A stretch of DNA of 64,000 bases from Pseudomonas sp. B20(2017) (GCF_002113125.1 NZ_NEJP01000010.1:124001-188000); one strand, 5' to 3'. Positions 23,848 to 32,707 are shown, numbered from the stretch's first letter. A program made the numbers and translations. The notes: a model not told the origin generated them from the letters alone.

Positions 23848-25002
23848 ATGCGCAGACTCGCCGATGCACCGCTGTTCAGCCTGGGCTTTCGGCCGCTGTT
23901 TCTGGCCGGGGCCGGATTCGCCTCGCTGGCGATCCTGATCTGGGGCCTGTGGCTTTACGGTCACTGGTTCGACTTGCAACCGGCGGGCGGCATGCTTGCC
24001 TGGCATCGACATGAGATGCCGTTCGGTTTCGCGGCGGCGATCGTTGGCGGATTTCTGCTGACGGCGGTGCCCAACTGGACCGGAATTCCTGGTGTACGTG
24101 GCGGGGCGTTGATTGCTCTGGTGTCGGTCTGGCTGCTCGGGCGTTTGGCATGGTGGTTGCCGCTGCCGACCGGGCTGATTCTGGCGCTGCAATGGGGTTT
24201 TCTGCCGCTACTGGCAGTGATGCTGGGACGGGATCTGGTCGTCGCCCGCAAACGTGATAACTACCCGATTGTGTTGGTACTCGGGTTGATGGCGGGTTGT
24301 CAGGCGCTGACCTTGATTGGCCTGTTCAACGATGACGCCGGTTTGCAGCGCCAAGGCGTGCTGGGCGCGTTGTGGCTGATTGCGGCGCTGATGACCGTGA
24401 TCGGCGGGCGGGTGATTCCGTTCTTCATTCAGCGTGGTTTGAACCGCCCACCGGCGCCTGTCGCCAATCCACTGCCAACGCGTTTGCTGTTGATCGGCAG
24501 CCTGCTGACCGCTGTCACCTTCGCGGCAGGCCTCAATGATTCGCCACGGTGGTGGCTGGCGGGGCTGTTCGTGCTGACCGGCAGTTTGCAGTTGATTCGG
24601 CTGATCCGCTGGCATGATCGCGGGATGTGGCGGGTGCCGCTGCTCTGGTCGCTGTACCTGGCTTACGGCTGGATGGCATTGGCGACCTTGGCCATGGCTC
24701 TCTGGCATCTGGGCGTGGTCGGTCAGCAAAGCCTGGCGACCCATGCACTGGCAGTCGGCGGGGTGGGTGGGTTGATTCTGGCGATGATTGCGCGGGTCAG
24801 CCTTGGGCATACCGGCCGGTTGTTACAGCCTTCGAAAGGCATAGTGCTGGGCTTTGCGCTGGTGCTGATAGCGGCGGGTTGCCGGGTGGTGCTGGTGCCG
24901 TTTTCCAGTCTGGGGCTGGGGCTGTCGGTGGTGCTCTGGTGCGCGGGGTTCGCGCTGTTTTTGCGGCATTACACCGGGATTCTGCTCAAACCGAGGCTCT
25001 AG
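23848..25002 (+). CDS. nnrS: NnrS-family haem-copper membrane protein
   Basis: A 384-residue polytopic inner-membrane protein of about twelve helices. The conserved opening is APLFSLGFRPLFLAGAGFA. Conserved histidines expected to ligate haem or copper occur in AWHRHEMPFGFAAAIVGGF and LATHALAVGGVGGLILAMIARVSLGHTGR. NnrS proteins protect against nitric-oxide stress and iron-nitrosyl formation and are regularly under NO-responsive regulators. The ATG follows the ppyR stop by two bases. An upstream in-frame extension that would overlap ppyR is rejected. Confidence 0.9.
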   Translation: MRRLADAPLFSLGFRPLFLAGAGFASLAILIWGLWLYGHWFDLQPAGGMLAWHRHEMPFGFAAAIVGGFLLTAVPNWTGIPGVRGGALIALVSVWLLGRLAWWLPLPTGLILALQWGFLPLLAVMLGRDLVVARKRDNYPIVLVLGLMAGCQALTLIGLFNDDAGLQRQGVLGALWLIAALMTVIGGRVIPFFIQRGLNRPPAPVANPLPTRLLLIGSLLTAVTFAAGLNDSPRWWLAGLFVLTGSLQLIRLIRWHDRGMWRVPLLWSLYLAYGWMALATLAMALWHLGVVGQQSLATHALAVGGVGGLILAMIARVSLGHTGRLLQPSKGIVLGFALVLIAAGCRVVLVPFSSLGLGLSVVLWCAGFALFLRHYTGILLKPRL

Positions 25003-25006
25003 TGTT

Positions 25007-25678
25007 TTACCCGCGACGCTCGGCAATCATCAGCAAAGATTGCGGCACCGGGCTTTGCGGATGTTGCGGCTCGCGCAGGCCGGTCAACTGAAGACCGGCC
25101 ATGTCCAGCGCATTCAGCCAGCTGGACAGGGTGCGGAAATACCACGGCATCGGTTGCCACTCGCCCTGAAACCCGTCGAAGGTTTCTTCCCGCCAGCCAT
25201 CCTGATAATCACCGGCGGCCACCGACCACGGATGCAGCGTCTGGATCACCAGCGCACCGCCCGGCGCCAGCAGGGCATTCATCGCCGCCAGCAGCGGGAT
25301 GATGTCCTGATGCAGCAGGGAAAAATTGGCGCAGATCAGGTCGTAATCGCGGCCGATATCGACCTTCGCCTCAACCAGTTCTTCGTAGCTGGCGACATGC
25401 ACGGGCGATGAACCGGCCACTCGCGCGGCCTCGACCAGCGTCGCATCGCCGTCCACGCCGACCGCCTCGAAACCTCGCTCGGCCAGCGCCCGCAGCAGCC
25501 AGCCTTCGCCGCATCCCAGATCGAGCACACGCTCCGGCTGACGCCCCATCACCGCCAGCAGAATGGCCTGATCAGTCACCTGTCGACGGCTTTCGATGGC
25601 GCCACTGCGCACGACTTCGGTCCAGGCTTGGGCGTTGTGGTGCCAGCTCTGGAGAAGGGTGGATTCAGGCGAGGACAT
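25007..25678 (-). CDS. class I SAM-dependent methyltransferase
   Basis: A 223-residue Rossmann methyltransferase. Motif I is RVLDLGCGEGWLLRALAERG (about residues 49-68), motif II is AVGVDGDATLVEAAR, motif IV is YDLICANFSLLHQD and the post-motif is LLAPGGALVIQTLHPW. The acceptor substrate is not evident; the C-terminal WYFRTLSSWLNALDMAGLQL is typical of small-molecule methyltransferases. The start MSSPESTLL is supported by GGAG seven bases upstream. It converges on nnrS with only 4 bases between stops. Confidence 0.88.
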   Translation of the reverse strand: MSSPESTLLQSWHHNAQAWTEVVRSGAIESRRQVTDQAILLAVMGRQPERVLDLGCGEGWLLRALAERGFEAVGVDGDATLVEAARVAGSSPVHVASYEELVEAKVDIGRDYDLICANFSLLHQDIIPLLAAMNALLAPGGALVIQTLHPWSVAAGDYQDGWREETFDGFQGEWQPMPWYFRTLSSWLNALDMAGLQLTGLREPQHPQSPVPQSLLMIAERRG

Positions 25679-25716
25679 GACGGACTCCGGGATCACGGGA
25701 TGCAGGCAAGGATAGG

Positions 25717-26865
25717 TCAGGTGTAGTCGGCCAGTTGAATCCGGTTGCGACCGCCGCGCTTGGATTCGTAGAGCGCGCTGTCACCCTGTTCGATCAACGC
25801 TGCGAGGCTGGCCGGCGGCTGATCGAACACCTTGGCGCCGATGCTCAGGGTGACCGCTTGCGGGGTGGTGTAGGTCTGGGAAGTCATCTGCTGAAACTGC
25901 TCACGCAGCGCACTGCCCAGATCCATGATCTGGGCGTGGGACGCATCGCCCAGCAGCATCACGAATTCGTCACCGCCCAGCCGTGCTGCCAGCGCGCCTT
26001 TGGGCAGCGCCGCGCGAACCATTTCGCTGAGGGCGATGAGCAACCGGTCGCCGGCGGTGTGGCCGTACAGGTCGTTGATCAGTTTGAAGTTGTCGATGTC
26101 GATCAGCAGCAGGGCGCCGGGGCGGGCGCTGGAGACTTCGTCGAGCAGGCGCGGTGCACGGACTTCCAGGGCGCGGCGGTTGTACAGCGCAGTCAGCGGA
26201 TCCCGGGCGGCCAGTTCGGCAATCTGCTTTTCCCGGCGATAGCGCTCGGTGCCGGTCATCGACAGCGCGATCAGCATGATCGCCATCGCGCCTTCGACCA
26301 GGGAAATCTGAATGATTTCGCCGCGCAGCGACGCCAGATCGATCAGCGTGCCGGGAATCACCGCAATGATCGCCTTGGTGAAATAGAACGCGCCGTGGAT
26401 CAGCAGCACATAACGCAATTGCACCGCGCCGACGCTCAACGATTTGCCGTGCGGGCGCAGCAACAGGCTGGCCCGCAGCATCAACACGGCCACCAGCAGC
26501 GAGTTGGCCATCAGCATGATCTTCGACCACGACGGATCTTCCGGTAACAGCAGCAGCGCCAGCCAGAGCAGGAACATCAAGTACCAGGCCCGCGACAACT
26601 GCTGCTGGGTAAACCGCGCGACCCCCAGCAGAAACAGCCAGTGCGCGACCACCAGCAAGCCGTTGGCGAACCAGATGCCGATCAGCGGATAACCATTGGC
26701 GCGCAACAGGGCCAGGCTCGAGCCGACGGTGATGGTGGCGAAACCGGCGCTCCAGAACAGCAGGGAGGATTCGCGGATGCTGCGCCATTCGACCGCCAGA
26801 TACAGGGCGGCCGCCGCGGCCAGGGCGGTGGAAATGGTGAGCATCGTGAGAGGATCGAGCGCCAT
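25717..26865 (-). CDS. membrane diguanylate cyclase (GGDEF) without I-site
   Basis: A 382-residue protein. Seven or so hydrophobic segments fill residues 5-205 (ALAAAAALYLAVEW through LVEGAMAIMLIALSM), forming a membrane sensor region, and a GGDEF domain covers about 215-380. The active loop is RLGGDEFVML and the GTP-binding segment is LLLIDIDNFKLINDLYGHTAGD, so it should make cyclic di-GMP. The RxxD inhibitory site normally five residues before GGDEF is absent (ALPKGALAARLGGDEF), so product feedback is unlikely by that route. Signal unknown. Confidence 0.9.
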   Translation of the reverse strand: MALDPLTMLTISTALAAAAALYLAVEWRSIRESSLLFWSAGFATITVGSSLALLRANGYPLIGIWFANGLLVVAHWLFLLGVARFTQQQLSRAWYLMFLLWLALLLLPEDPSWSKIMLMANSLLVAVLMLRASLLLRPHGKSLSVGAVQLRYVLLIHGAFYFTKAIIAVIPGTLIDLASLRGEIIQISLVEGAMAIMLIALSMTGTERYRREKQIAELAARDPLTALYNRRALEVRAPRLLDEVSSARPGALLLIDIDNFKLINDLYGHTAGDRLLIALSEMVRAALPKGALAARLGGDEFVMLLGDASHAQIMDLGSALREQFQQMTSQTYTTPQAVTLSIGAKVFDQPPASLAALIEQGDSALYESKRGGRNRIQLADYT

Positions 26866-26974
26866 GAAAGAACGGGTCTGCCTGAGTAGTATTAATGGGC
26901 CACGATTGTAAGCGTTCCCCCTTTGGGCTGCTATTTTCACTCACCGGATATTCCATTTTCAGACGAGGTGTCCC

Positions 26975-27367
26975 ATGGATCGATTGACCGGCGGTTGCCT
27001 GTGCGGCGAAGTGCGGATCGAGGCGTCAGGGCGACCCTACAGGGTTGGCGTCTGTCACTGTCTGGATTGCCGCAAACACCATGGCGCGCTGTTTGCCGCG
27101 TCGGCGATCTTTCCCGAGGACGCGGTGACGATCAGCGGCGAAACCCATGACTACGCCGGGCGACATTTCTGCCCGCGCTGTGGCTCGTCGGTGTTCGGCC
27201 GCAGTGGCGATGAAGTGGAGGTGAATCTCGGGGCGCTGGATGCACCGGATCAATGCCAGCCGACTTATGAGCTGTGGACGCTGCGTCGCGAGTCGTGGCT
27301 GCCGGCCTTCCCATTGGCCAGACATTACGTGCGTGATCGCGAGGGAACGAGGCGAACCGAAGAGTAG
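26975..27367 (+). CDS. GFA-family (Mss4-like zinc fold) protein
   Basis: A 130-residue GFA protein with the zinc-binding cysteines in order: GGCLCGEV (Cys8, Cys10), CHCLDCRKHHGALF (about 27-40) and FCPRCGSSVF (about 66-75). Members are annotated as formaldehyde-activating enzymes, but that activity is not established for the family. It is monocistronic and is closed by the strong hairpin at 27367-27397. Confidence 0.87.
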   Translation: MDRLTGGCLCGEVRIEASGRPYRVGVCHCLDCRKHHGALFAASAIFPEDAVTISGETHDYAGRHFCPRCGSSVFGRSGDEVEVNLGALDAPDQCQPTYELWTLRRESWLPAFPLARHYVRDREGTRRTEE

Positions 27368-27397
27368 CCGGGGTCAGGCAGGGCGCCTGACCCCGGC
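27367..27397. terminator. hairpin between convergent genes
   Basis: GCCGGGGTCAGG (27367-27378) is perfectly mirrored by CCTGACCCCGGC (27386-27397) around a seven-base loop. It has no U-tract, but lies exactly between two convergent stop codons and would stall or protect transcripts from both sides. Confidence 0.6.
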
Positions 27398-27405
27398 CAA
27401 CAGGA

Positions 27406-28236
27406 TCAGCCGCGAATGAACGCCAGCAGATCCGCGTTGATCGTCGGCGCCTCGGTGGTCGGCATCCCGTGAGGGAAGCCCGGATAAATCTTCAGCGTGC
27501 TGTTCTTCAGCAGTTTTGCCGACAACACACCGGCGTTTTCATAGGGCACGATCTGGTCGTCATCGCCGTGCATCACCAGCACCGGGATCGAGATGCTTTT
27601 CAGGTCGGCGGTGAAGTCGGTCTGCGAGAACGCGACGATCCCGTCATAGTGCGCCTTGGCGCCGCCCATCATGCCCTGGCGCCACCAGTTCAGAACCACC
27701 GCTTCCGAAGGTTTGGCGCCGGGGCGGTTGTAGCCGTAGAACGGGCCGGCGGGCACATCGTGATAGAACTGCGAACGATTGGCCGCCAGTTGCGCCTGAA
27801 GATCGTCGAACACCGATTTGGGCAAACCACCGGGGCTGCTGTCAGTTTTCACCATCAGCGGTGGCACGGCGCTGATGATCGCGGCTTTGGATACCCGATC
27901 CTCGCCCTGCCGGGCGATGTAATGAATCACTTCGCCGCCCCCGGTGGAGTGACCGACATGCACGGCTTTCTGCGTCCCCAGATGATTGACCACCGCCGCC
28001 ACGTCGTCGGCGTAATGATCCATGTCGTGGCCGTCCCAGACCTGGCTCGAACGCCCGTGACCCCGTCGATCATGGGCTACGACCCGGAAGCCCTGGGCGA
28101 GGAAGAACAGCATCTGCGCATCCCAGTCGTCCGCGCTGAGCGGCCAGCCGTGGTGGAAGTGGATCACCGGAGCGTCTTTCGGGCCCCAGTCCTTGTAGAA
28201 GATTTCGACGCCGTCTTTCGTTGTGACATATCCCAT
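27406..28236 (-). CDS. alpha/beta hydrolase, non-haem chloroperoxidase/arylesterase type
   Basis: A 276-residue alpha/beta hydrolase. The nucleophile elbow is VGHSTGGGE with Ser97, the oxyanion hole region is FHHGWPLSADDWD, the acid is in MHGDDDQIVP and the catalytic His in FPHGMPTTEA. RVVAHDRRGHGRSSQ is the usual strand-4 segment. This branch is annotated as cofactor-free chloroperoxidases or esterases; the perhydrolase activity is a side reaction. AGGAG sets the start. It has a 19-base-spacer promoter with a perfect palindrome, suggesting MerR-type induction. Physiological substrate unknown. Confidence 0.88.
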   Translation of the reverse strand: MGYVTTKDGVEIFYKDWGPKDAPVIHFHHGWPLSADDWDAQMLFFLAQGFRVVAHDRRGHGRSSQVWDGHDMDHYADDVAAVVNHLGTQKAVHVGHSTGGGEVIHYIARQGEDRVSKAAIISAVPPLMVKTDSSPGGLPKSVFDDLQAQLAANRSQFYHDVPAGPFYGYNRPGAKPSEAVVLNWWRQGMMGGAKAHYDGIVAFSQTDFTADLKSISIPVLVMHGDDDQIVPYENAGVLSAKLLKNSTLKIYPGFPHGMPTTEAPTINADLLAFIRG

Positions 28237-28297
28237 GTTTGCGACTCCTGGAAAATGTGGAACGTGACCCCGAAGGGAGTGATGACAAGCGTTATCA

Positions 28298-28328
28298 ACT
28301 CTAGGATTGAAGTGCACTTCAAGGTCAA
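28298..28328 (-). promoter_or_regulatory. MerR-type promoter of the alpha/beta hydrolase gene
   Basis: On the minus strand, TTGACC (28328-28323) and TAGAGT (28303-28298) are separated by 19 bases. That is longer than the 17 optimal for RNA polymerase and characteristic of MerR-family targets. The spacer contains the perfect palindrome TTGAAGTGCACTTCAA (28307-28322), the expected activator site. The transcript would start about 55 bases before the hydrolase ATG. Confidence 0.65.
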
Positions 28329-28383
28329 GCAAGTTCCGAACGGTCATCGCTGGCGTGAATGATGGGTCATAGGCGTTGTGCGC

Positions 28384-28414
28384 TTGACCTTAAAGTTTGG
28401 TTGAACCTTAGAGT
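28384..28414 (+). promoter_or_regulatory. second MerR-like promoter, facing the acetoacetate-decarboxylase-family gene
   Basis: TTGACC (28384-28389) and TAGAGT (28409-28414) are again separated by exactly 19 bases, with an imperfect dyad (TTAAAGTT and GGTTGAACC) in the spacer. It faces the plus-strand gene starting at 28464. The -35 and -10 hexamers are identical to the minus-strand promoter 55 bases away, but the operator half-sites differ. Confidence 0.5.
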
Positions 28415-28463
28415 CTTGCTCACCGGCCATCCGCCGGGTCAATCAGCGAGAAGGTCAGCGAAC

Positions 28464-29363
28464 ATGAACAAGCGCTTTACAGAGGTGGAATTCGGAACGC
28501 ACAAGGTCGAAGTGCTGGAGGGCGGCTACTACGACCGATTCCGGATGAACCCCAACCTCGACGAAGTGGCCCGGGACAAGGCAGCCGGCAACATCGACTT
28601 CTTCCGGCGCATTCCCAAGCAGCAGGTCGCGTCGAGAGTCGGGCCGACCTGGGCGCCGAACTTCTATTACCGTTCCGGCAGCGTGCAGTTGCTGTTCCTG
28701 GCGCCGCTGGACCGACTGCGCGCCACCTTGCCTGCGCCGCTTGAACCGCTGCGGGCGTTTCCCGGCTACGGCCTGGTGGCGCTGACGTTTTTCTCCTATT
28801 CGGTTTGCGACAACGATCCGTACGACGAAGTCTCCGTGGCGATTGTCGTGCGTCGCCCCGGCTCCCGTGGCTCCCACGCGCGGGAACTGATGGACGCCAT
28901 GCGCCGACGCAGTTTCACCGCCCATGTGCTGGCGCTGCCGGTGAACACCGAAATCGCCCGGGTGCGCGGCGTGCACGGCTATCAATTGCCCAAGTGGCGC
29001 GCCGACATCAACGTGAACATCGGCACCAGCGTCAGCGCCCGCATCGACGGGCCCAAGGGCTTGCCGGATCTGGTGCTGAAAGCGCCGCTGCCGACCCTGA
29101 AAAACGTCACGCCGCAATCGCGCATGAGCACCGCCACCATGATTCATCAGGTCGATGGCCTGTGGCATCAGAGCGTGGTGCAGAGCAACACACTATCCTT
29201 TGCCCAACGCCTGTTTCCCCGCGATGTACAGCTGGACCGCAACGGCGGCCCGCTGAGTCAGTTGCTCGATGGCCTCGGGGCTTCGCGGATCCTGCGTCTG
29301 GACGTGATCAAGGACGCGCAGATCGTGCTGAACCTGCCGGTGCCGCTGACAGCACGGCCATGA
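28464..29363 (+). CDS. acetoacetate-decarboxylase-family protein
   Basis: A 299-residue protein of the acetoacetate decarboxylase-like fold. Recognisable parts are FYYRSGSVQLLFLAPLDRLRATLPAPLEPL (the opening barrel strand), GLVALTFFSYSVCDNDPYDEVSVAIVVRRPG and HGYQLPKWRADINVN. The strict Schiff-base lysine context of the clostridial enzyme is not obvious, so decarboxylase activity should not be assumed; related proteins bind small hydrophobic ligands or act as aldolase-dehydratases. It is preceded by the 28384 promoter and followed after 128 bases by the molybdenum hydroxylase operon. Confidence 0.75.
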   Translation: MNKRFTEVEFGTHKVEVLEGGYYDRFRMNPNLDEVARDKAAGNIDFFRRIPKQQVASRVGPTWAPNFYYRSGSVQLLFLAPLDRLRATLPAPLEPLRAFPGYGLVALTFFSYSVCDNDPYDEVSVAIVVRRPGSRGSHARELMDAMRRRSFTAHVLALPVNTEIARVRGVHGYQLPKWRADINVNIGTSVSARIDGPKGLPDLVLKAPLPTLKNVTPQSRMSTATMIHQVDGLWHQSVVQSNTLSFAQRLFPRDVQLDRNGGPLSQLLDGLGASRILRLDVIKDAQIVLNLPVPLTARP

Positions 29364-29491
29364 CCGGTGGTCGCGGCAACTGGTCGTCGAGTCAAAATGC
29401 GCTTAGCTGAAAGGGATAAGCCGAGGCGCGCACGGCCAGCGAGAGCCGTAGCAGCGCCCTTCAGAACACCGTGAGTCTGAGGAAGTCCCCG

Positions 29492-29947
29492 ATGCTGACC
29501 TTGAACATCAATGGCAAGGATCAGGAGCTCGATGTCCCTGCGGACATGCCGTTGCTCTGGGTTCTGCGCGATGTCGCGCACCTGACCGGCACCAAATTCG
29601 GTTGCGGCATGGCCCAGTGCGGTGCCTGCACCGTGCACGTCGATGGCGCGCCGCTTCGCTCGTGTATCACGCCGGCCACCGCCGTGGCCCATGGCCAGAA
29701 AATCCTCACCATCGAAGGTTTGTCCAGTGACGGTTCGCACCCGGTGCAGCAGGCCTGGGCCGAGCTGGACGTGGTGCAGTGCGGCTATTGCCAGTCCGGG
29801 CAGATCATGTCCGCCGCCGCGTTGCTGGCGAAAATCCCCAAACCCACCGACAGCGATATCGATCAGGCGCTCTCCGGCAACATCTGCCGCTGCGGCACGT
29901 ATCCAAGAATCCGCGCGGCGGTCAAACGCGCTGCGGACATCGGCTGA
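29492..29947 (+). CDS. 2Fe-2S subunit of a molybdenum hydroxylase (IorA-like)
   Basis: A 151-residue small subunit with two [2Fe-2S] domains. The plant-ferredoxin cluster uses Cys38, Cys43, Cys46 and Cys58 ([18 protein letters not shown]). The second, helical cluster uses Cys97, Cys100, Cys132 and Cys134 (CGYCQSGQ and ICRCGTYP). It passes electrons from the molybdenum subunit to an acceptor. GAGGAAG precedes the ATG at 29492. In this type (isoquinoline 1-oxidoreductase and bacterial aldehyde dehydrogenases) no FAD subunit is present, and a cytochrome takes the electrons, which fits the third gene. Substrate unknown. Confidence 0.93.
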   Translation: MLTLNINGKDQELDVPADMPLLWVLRDVAHLTGTKFGCGMAQCGACTVHVDGAPLRSCITPATAVAHGQKILTIEGLSSDGSHPVQQAWAELDVVQCGYCQSGQIMSAAALLAKIPKPTDSDIDQALSGNICRCGTYPRIRAAVKRAADIG

Positions 29948-29964
29948 GCGAGGGGAGGTGAGCG

Positions 29965-32127
29965 ATGAACAGTCCTGTATCCCGTCGCGGATTTCTCAAG
30001 GGCAGCGCCGTGCTTGGCGGTGGTCTGGTGGTGGCGTTCGTGGTACCTGGCGGCAACCGCTTTGCCATGGCGGCCGAGAACGAAGGCAAGGTGTTTGCGC
30101 CGAACGCGTTCCTGCGGATTGCAGCGGACAACAGCGTCACCGTGCTGCTCGGCCATTCGGAAATGGGTCAGGGCATCTGGACCGGCCTGACCATGTTGAT
30201 CGCCGAAGAGCTGGACGCTGACTGGTCGAAGATCCGCGTCGAACACTCGCCGGCCTCGGCGGCCGATTACGGCATGCCCGGTTTTGGCGGGATGCAGATA
30301 ACCGGCGGCTCCACTTCAACCTGGATGGAGTTCGACCGCTACCGGCTCGCCGGTGCCACGGCGCGGCAGATGCTGATCGAGGCGGCGGCCAAGCGTTTCA
30401 ACGTGGCACCGTCGACGATCCGCACCGAATCCGGCGTGGTGATTGCCGGCGACAACCGCGCGACCTACGGCGAACTGGCGGACGCCGCCGGGCAACTGCC
30501 GGTGCCGGATCCGAAGTCGATCACCTTCAAGGAAGCCAAGGACTGGAAGGTCATCGGCAAACCCACCAAACGTCTCGACACCCCGGAGAAAATCACCGGC
30601 CGCGCCAAGTTCGGCATGGACGTGCAGTTCGACGGCCTGATGACGGCGATGGTCGCGCGGGCGCCGGCCTTCGGCGCCACAGTGAAATCCTTCGAAGGCG
30701 CAGAGGCCCTGGCGATCCCCGGCATGCACAAAGTGGTGCAGGTGCCGACCGGTGTGGCGGTGGTCGCCGAGCATTACTGGGCGGCGAAACTCGGGCGCGA
30801 TGCGCTGAAGGTCGATTGGGACCTGGGGCCGAACGCTGATCTGAGCAGTGAAAAGCTGTTGGCGAGTTTCCGCAAACTGGCGGCCACACCGGGCACTTCG
30901 GCGGCGCAGGCCGGGGATGCCAAGGGTAACTTCGGCAAGGCAGCCAAGAAAATCGACGTCGAATACAGCGTGCCGTATCTGGCCCATGCGCCGATGGAAC
31001 CGCTGAACTGCACGGTGAAGATCAGCGCCGACAAGTGCGAGATCTGGACCGGCACCCAGTTCCAGACGCTGGATCAGATGGTCGCCGGCAAAATCACCGG
31101 GCTCAAGCCGGAGCAGGTGGAGATCCATACCGAATTTCTCGGTGGCGGTTTCGGTCGCCGGGCCAACCCGACGTCGGACTTTGTCGCCGAAGCGGTGCAA
31201 GTGGCCAAGGCTGCTGCGATGCCGGTGAAAACCGTGTGGTCGCGTGAAGACGATATTCGCGGCGGTTACTACCGCTCGATGTTCCTGCATCAGGCGAAGA
31301 TCGGCCTCGGCGCCGACGGCATGCCGTTGGCCTGGCAGCATGTGCTGGTCGGGCAGTCGATCATGGCCGGCACCATGCTCGAGCAAACCATGGTCAAGAA
31401 CGGCGTCGACCAGACCTCGGTCGAAGGCGTTTCGGACAGTCCGTACATCAAGGGCCTGGCCCATCATCAGGTCGATCTGCACTCGCCGACCACCGGGATC
31501 AACGTGCTCTGGCTGCGCTCGGTGGGCCATAGCCACACCGCGTTTGTCATGGAGTCGCTGATCGATGAACTGGCCACGGCGGCGGGCAAGGACCCGGTGG
31601 AGTACCGACGAACGCTGCTCAAGGATCATGCCCGGCATCTCGGCGTGTTGAATCTGGCAGTAGAGAAGGCCAACTGGAAAGCCCCGCTTCCGGACGGCCA
31701 TGCGCTGGGCGTGGCGGTGCATGAGTCGTTCGGCAGTTACGTGGCGCAGGTGGCCGAGGTGTCCCAGGATAATCTGGCAATCCGTGTGCATCGCGTGGTC
31801 TGCGCGGTGGACTGCGGGATTGCGGTCAACCCGCAGAGCATCGCGGCGCAGATGGAGTCGTGCATCACCTTCGGCCTGGGCATGGCGCTGCACAGCAAAC
31901 TGACCCTCAAGGACGGCCATGTCGTGCAGTCCAACTATCACGACTATCAGGTGTTGCGGCTCAATGAAATGCCGGTGGTCGAGGTGCACATCGTGCCGAG
32001 CACCGACAAACCCGGCGGCATCGGCGAGGCCGGTGTGCCGCCCACGGCACCGGCGGTGGCCAATGCGGTGTTCGCCCTGACCGGGCAGCGCCTGCGGGAA
32101 CTGCCGCTGCAATTGTCGGGGGTGTGA
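29965..32127 (+). CDS. molybdopterin-binding subunit of a periplasmic aldehyde/N-heterocycle oxidoreductase (IorB-like)
   Basis: A 720-residue molybdenum subunit of the xanthine dehydrogenase superfamily. The N-terminus is a Tat signal (SRRGFLKGSAVLGGG), so the folded heterodimer is exported. Domains run from the aldehyde oxidase a/b hammerhead to molybdopterin-binding segments such as GGGFGRRANPTSDFVAEAV and WLRSVGHSHTAFVMESLIDELA. The expected catalytic glutamate lies in GGIGEAGVPPTAPAVANAV near the C-terminus. It hydroxylates an aldehyde or N-heteroaromatic using water. It is the central gene of a three-gene operon; the small subunit lacks its own signal and would be exported with it. Confidence 0.93.
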   Translation: MNSPVSRRGFLKGSAVLGGGLVVAFVVPGGNRFAMAAENEGKVFAPNAFLRIAADNSVTVLLGHSEMGQGIWTGLTMLIAEELDADWSKIRVEHSPASAADYGMPGFGGMQITGGSTSTWMEFDRYRLAGATARQMLIEAAAKRFNVAPSTIRTESGVVIAGDNRATYGELADAAGQLPVPDPKSITFKEAKDWKVIGKPTKRLDTPEKITGRAKFGMDVQFDGLMTAMVARAPAFGATVKSFEGAEALAIPGMHKVVQVPTGVAVVAEHYWAAKLGRDALKVDWDLGPNADLSSEKLLASFRKLAATPGTSAAQAGDAKGNFGKAAKKIDVEYSVPYLAHAPMEPLNCTVKISADKCEIWTGTQFQTLDQMVAGKITGLKPEQVEIHTEFLGGGFGRRANPTSDFVAEAVQVAKAAAMPVKTVWSREDDIRGGYYRSMFLHQAKIGLGADGMPLAWQHVLVGQSIMAGTMLEQTMVKNGVDQTSVEGVSDSPYIKGLAHHQVDLHSPTTGINVLWLRSVGHSHTAFVMESLIDELATAAGKDPVEYRRTLLKDHARHLGVLNLAVEKANWKAPLPDGHALGVAVHESFGSYVAQVAEVSQDNLAIRVHRVVCAVDCGIAVNPQSIAAQMESCITFGLGMALHSKLTLKDGHVVQSNYHDYQVLRLNEMPVVEVHIVPSTDKPGGIGEAGVPPTAPAVANAVFALTGQRLRELPLQLSGV

Positions 32128-32128
32128 G

Positions 32129-32707
32129 ATGAAACGACATCTCTTGTTGGGCACGGTGATTCTGATCGGGTTGGGCGGTTATGCGTCGGACCTGTTTGCC
32201 GACGATCAGGAAGCCTTGAAAGCCTTCGGCACGGTGCAGAAAGTTTTCCAGAGCCCGCGTTGCCAGAACTGTCACATTCCCGGCGATTCACCGTTGCAGT
32301 TCGACGCCGGCATCCCCCACGCCATGAGCGTGGTGCGCGGGATGGACGGCAAGGGTGCCGCCGGTCTGCCGTGCGCCACCTGCCACGCCGAAAGCAATCC
32401 GCCGGCCAGTTACGGCCCCCACGCGCCACCGGGTGCGCCGCACTGGAGCCTGCCGCCAGCCGCCCACAAAATGGCCTGGATCGGTCTGCCGCCAGACCGT
32501 TTGTGCGCGATGATCAAGGACCGCGCCAGCAACGGCGACCGGGATTTCGCCGCACTGATCAAGCACGTCAGCGAGGACAAACTGGTGCTCTGGGGCTGGA
32601 ATCCCGGGGCAGGGCGCGCGCCGGTGCCGGTGCCGCACGACATCTTCGTGAACCAGTTCAAACTGTGGGCTGATGCGGGCGGGCCGTGTCCGGTGGTCGG
32701 CGGGTGA
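32129..32707 (+). CDS. periplasmic dihaem cytochrome c-like protein
   Basis: A 192-residue exported protein with signal peptide MKRHLLLGTVILIGLGGYASDLFA. Two haem-attachment motifs are visible, CQNCH (residues 45-49) and CATCH (82-86). The rest, with ISADK-free, Pro-rich segments and conserved WGWNPGAGRAPVP, resembles proteins that accompany isoquinoline-oxidoreductase-type enzymes. It follows the molybdenum subunit by one base and probably accepts electrons from its iron-sulfur partner for delivery to the respiratory chain. That electron route is inference from gene order. Confidence 0.82.
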   Translation: MKRHLLLGTVILIGLGGYASDLFADDQEALKAFGTVQKVFQSPRCQNCHIPGDSPLQFDAGIPHAMSVVRGMDGKGAAGLPCATCHAESNPPASYGPHAPPGAPHWSLPPAAHKMAWIGLPPDRLCAMIKDRASNGDRDFAALIKHVSEDKLVLWGWNPGAGRAPVPVPHDIFVNQFKLWADAGGPCPVVGG

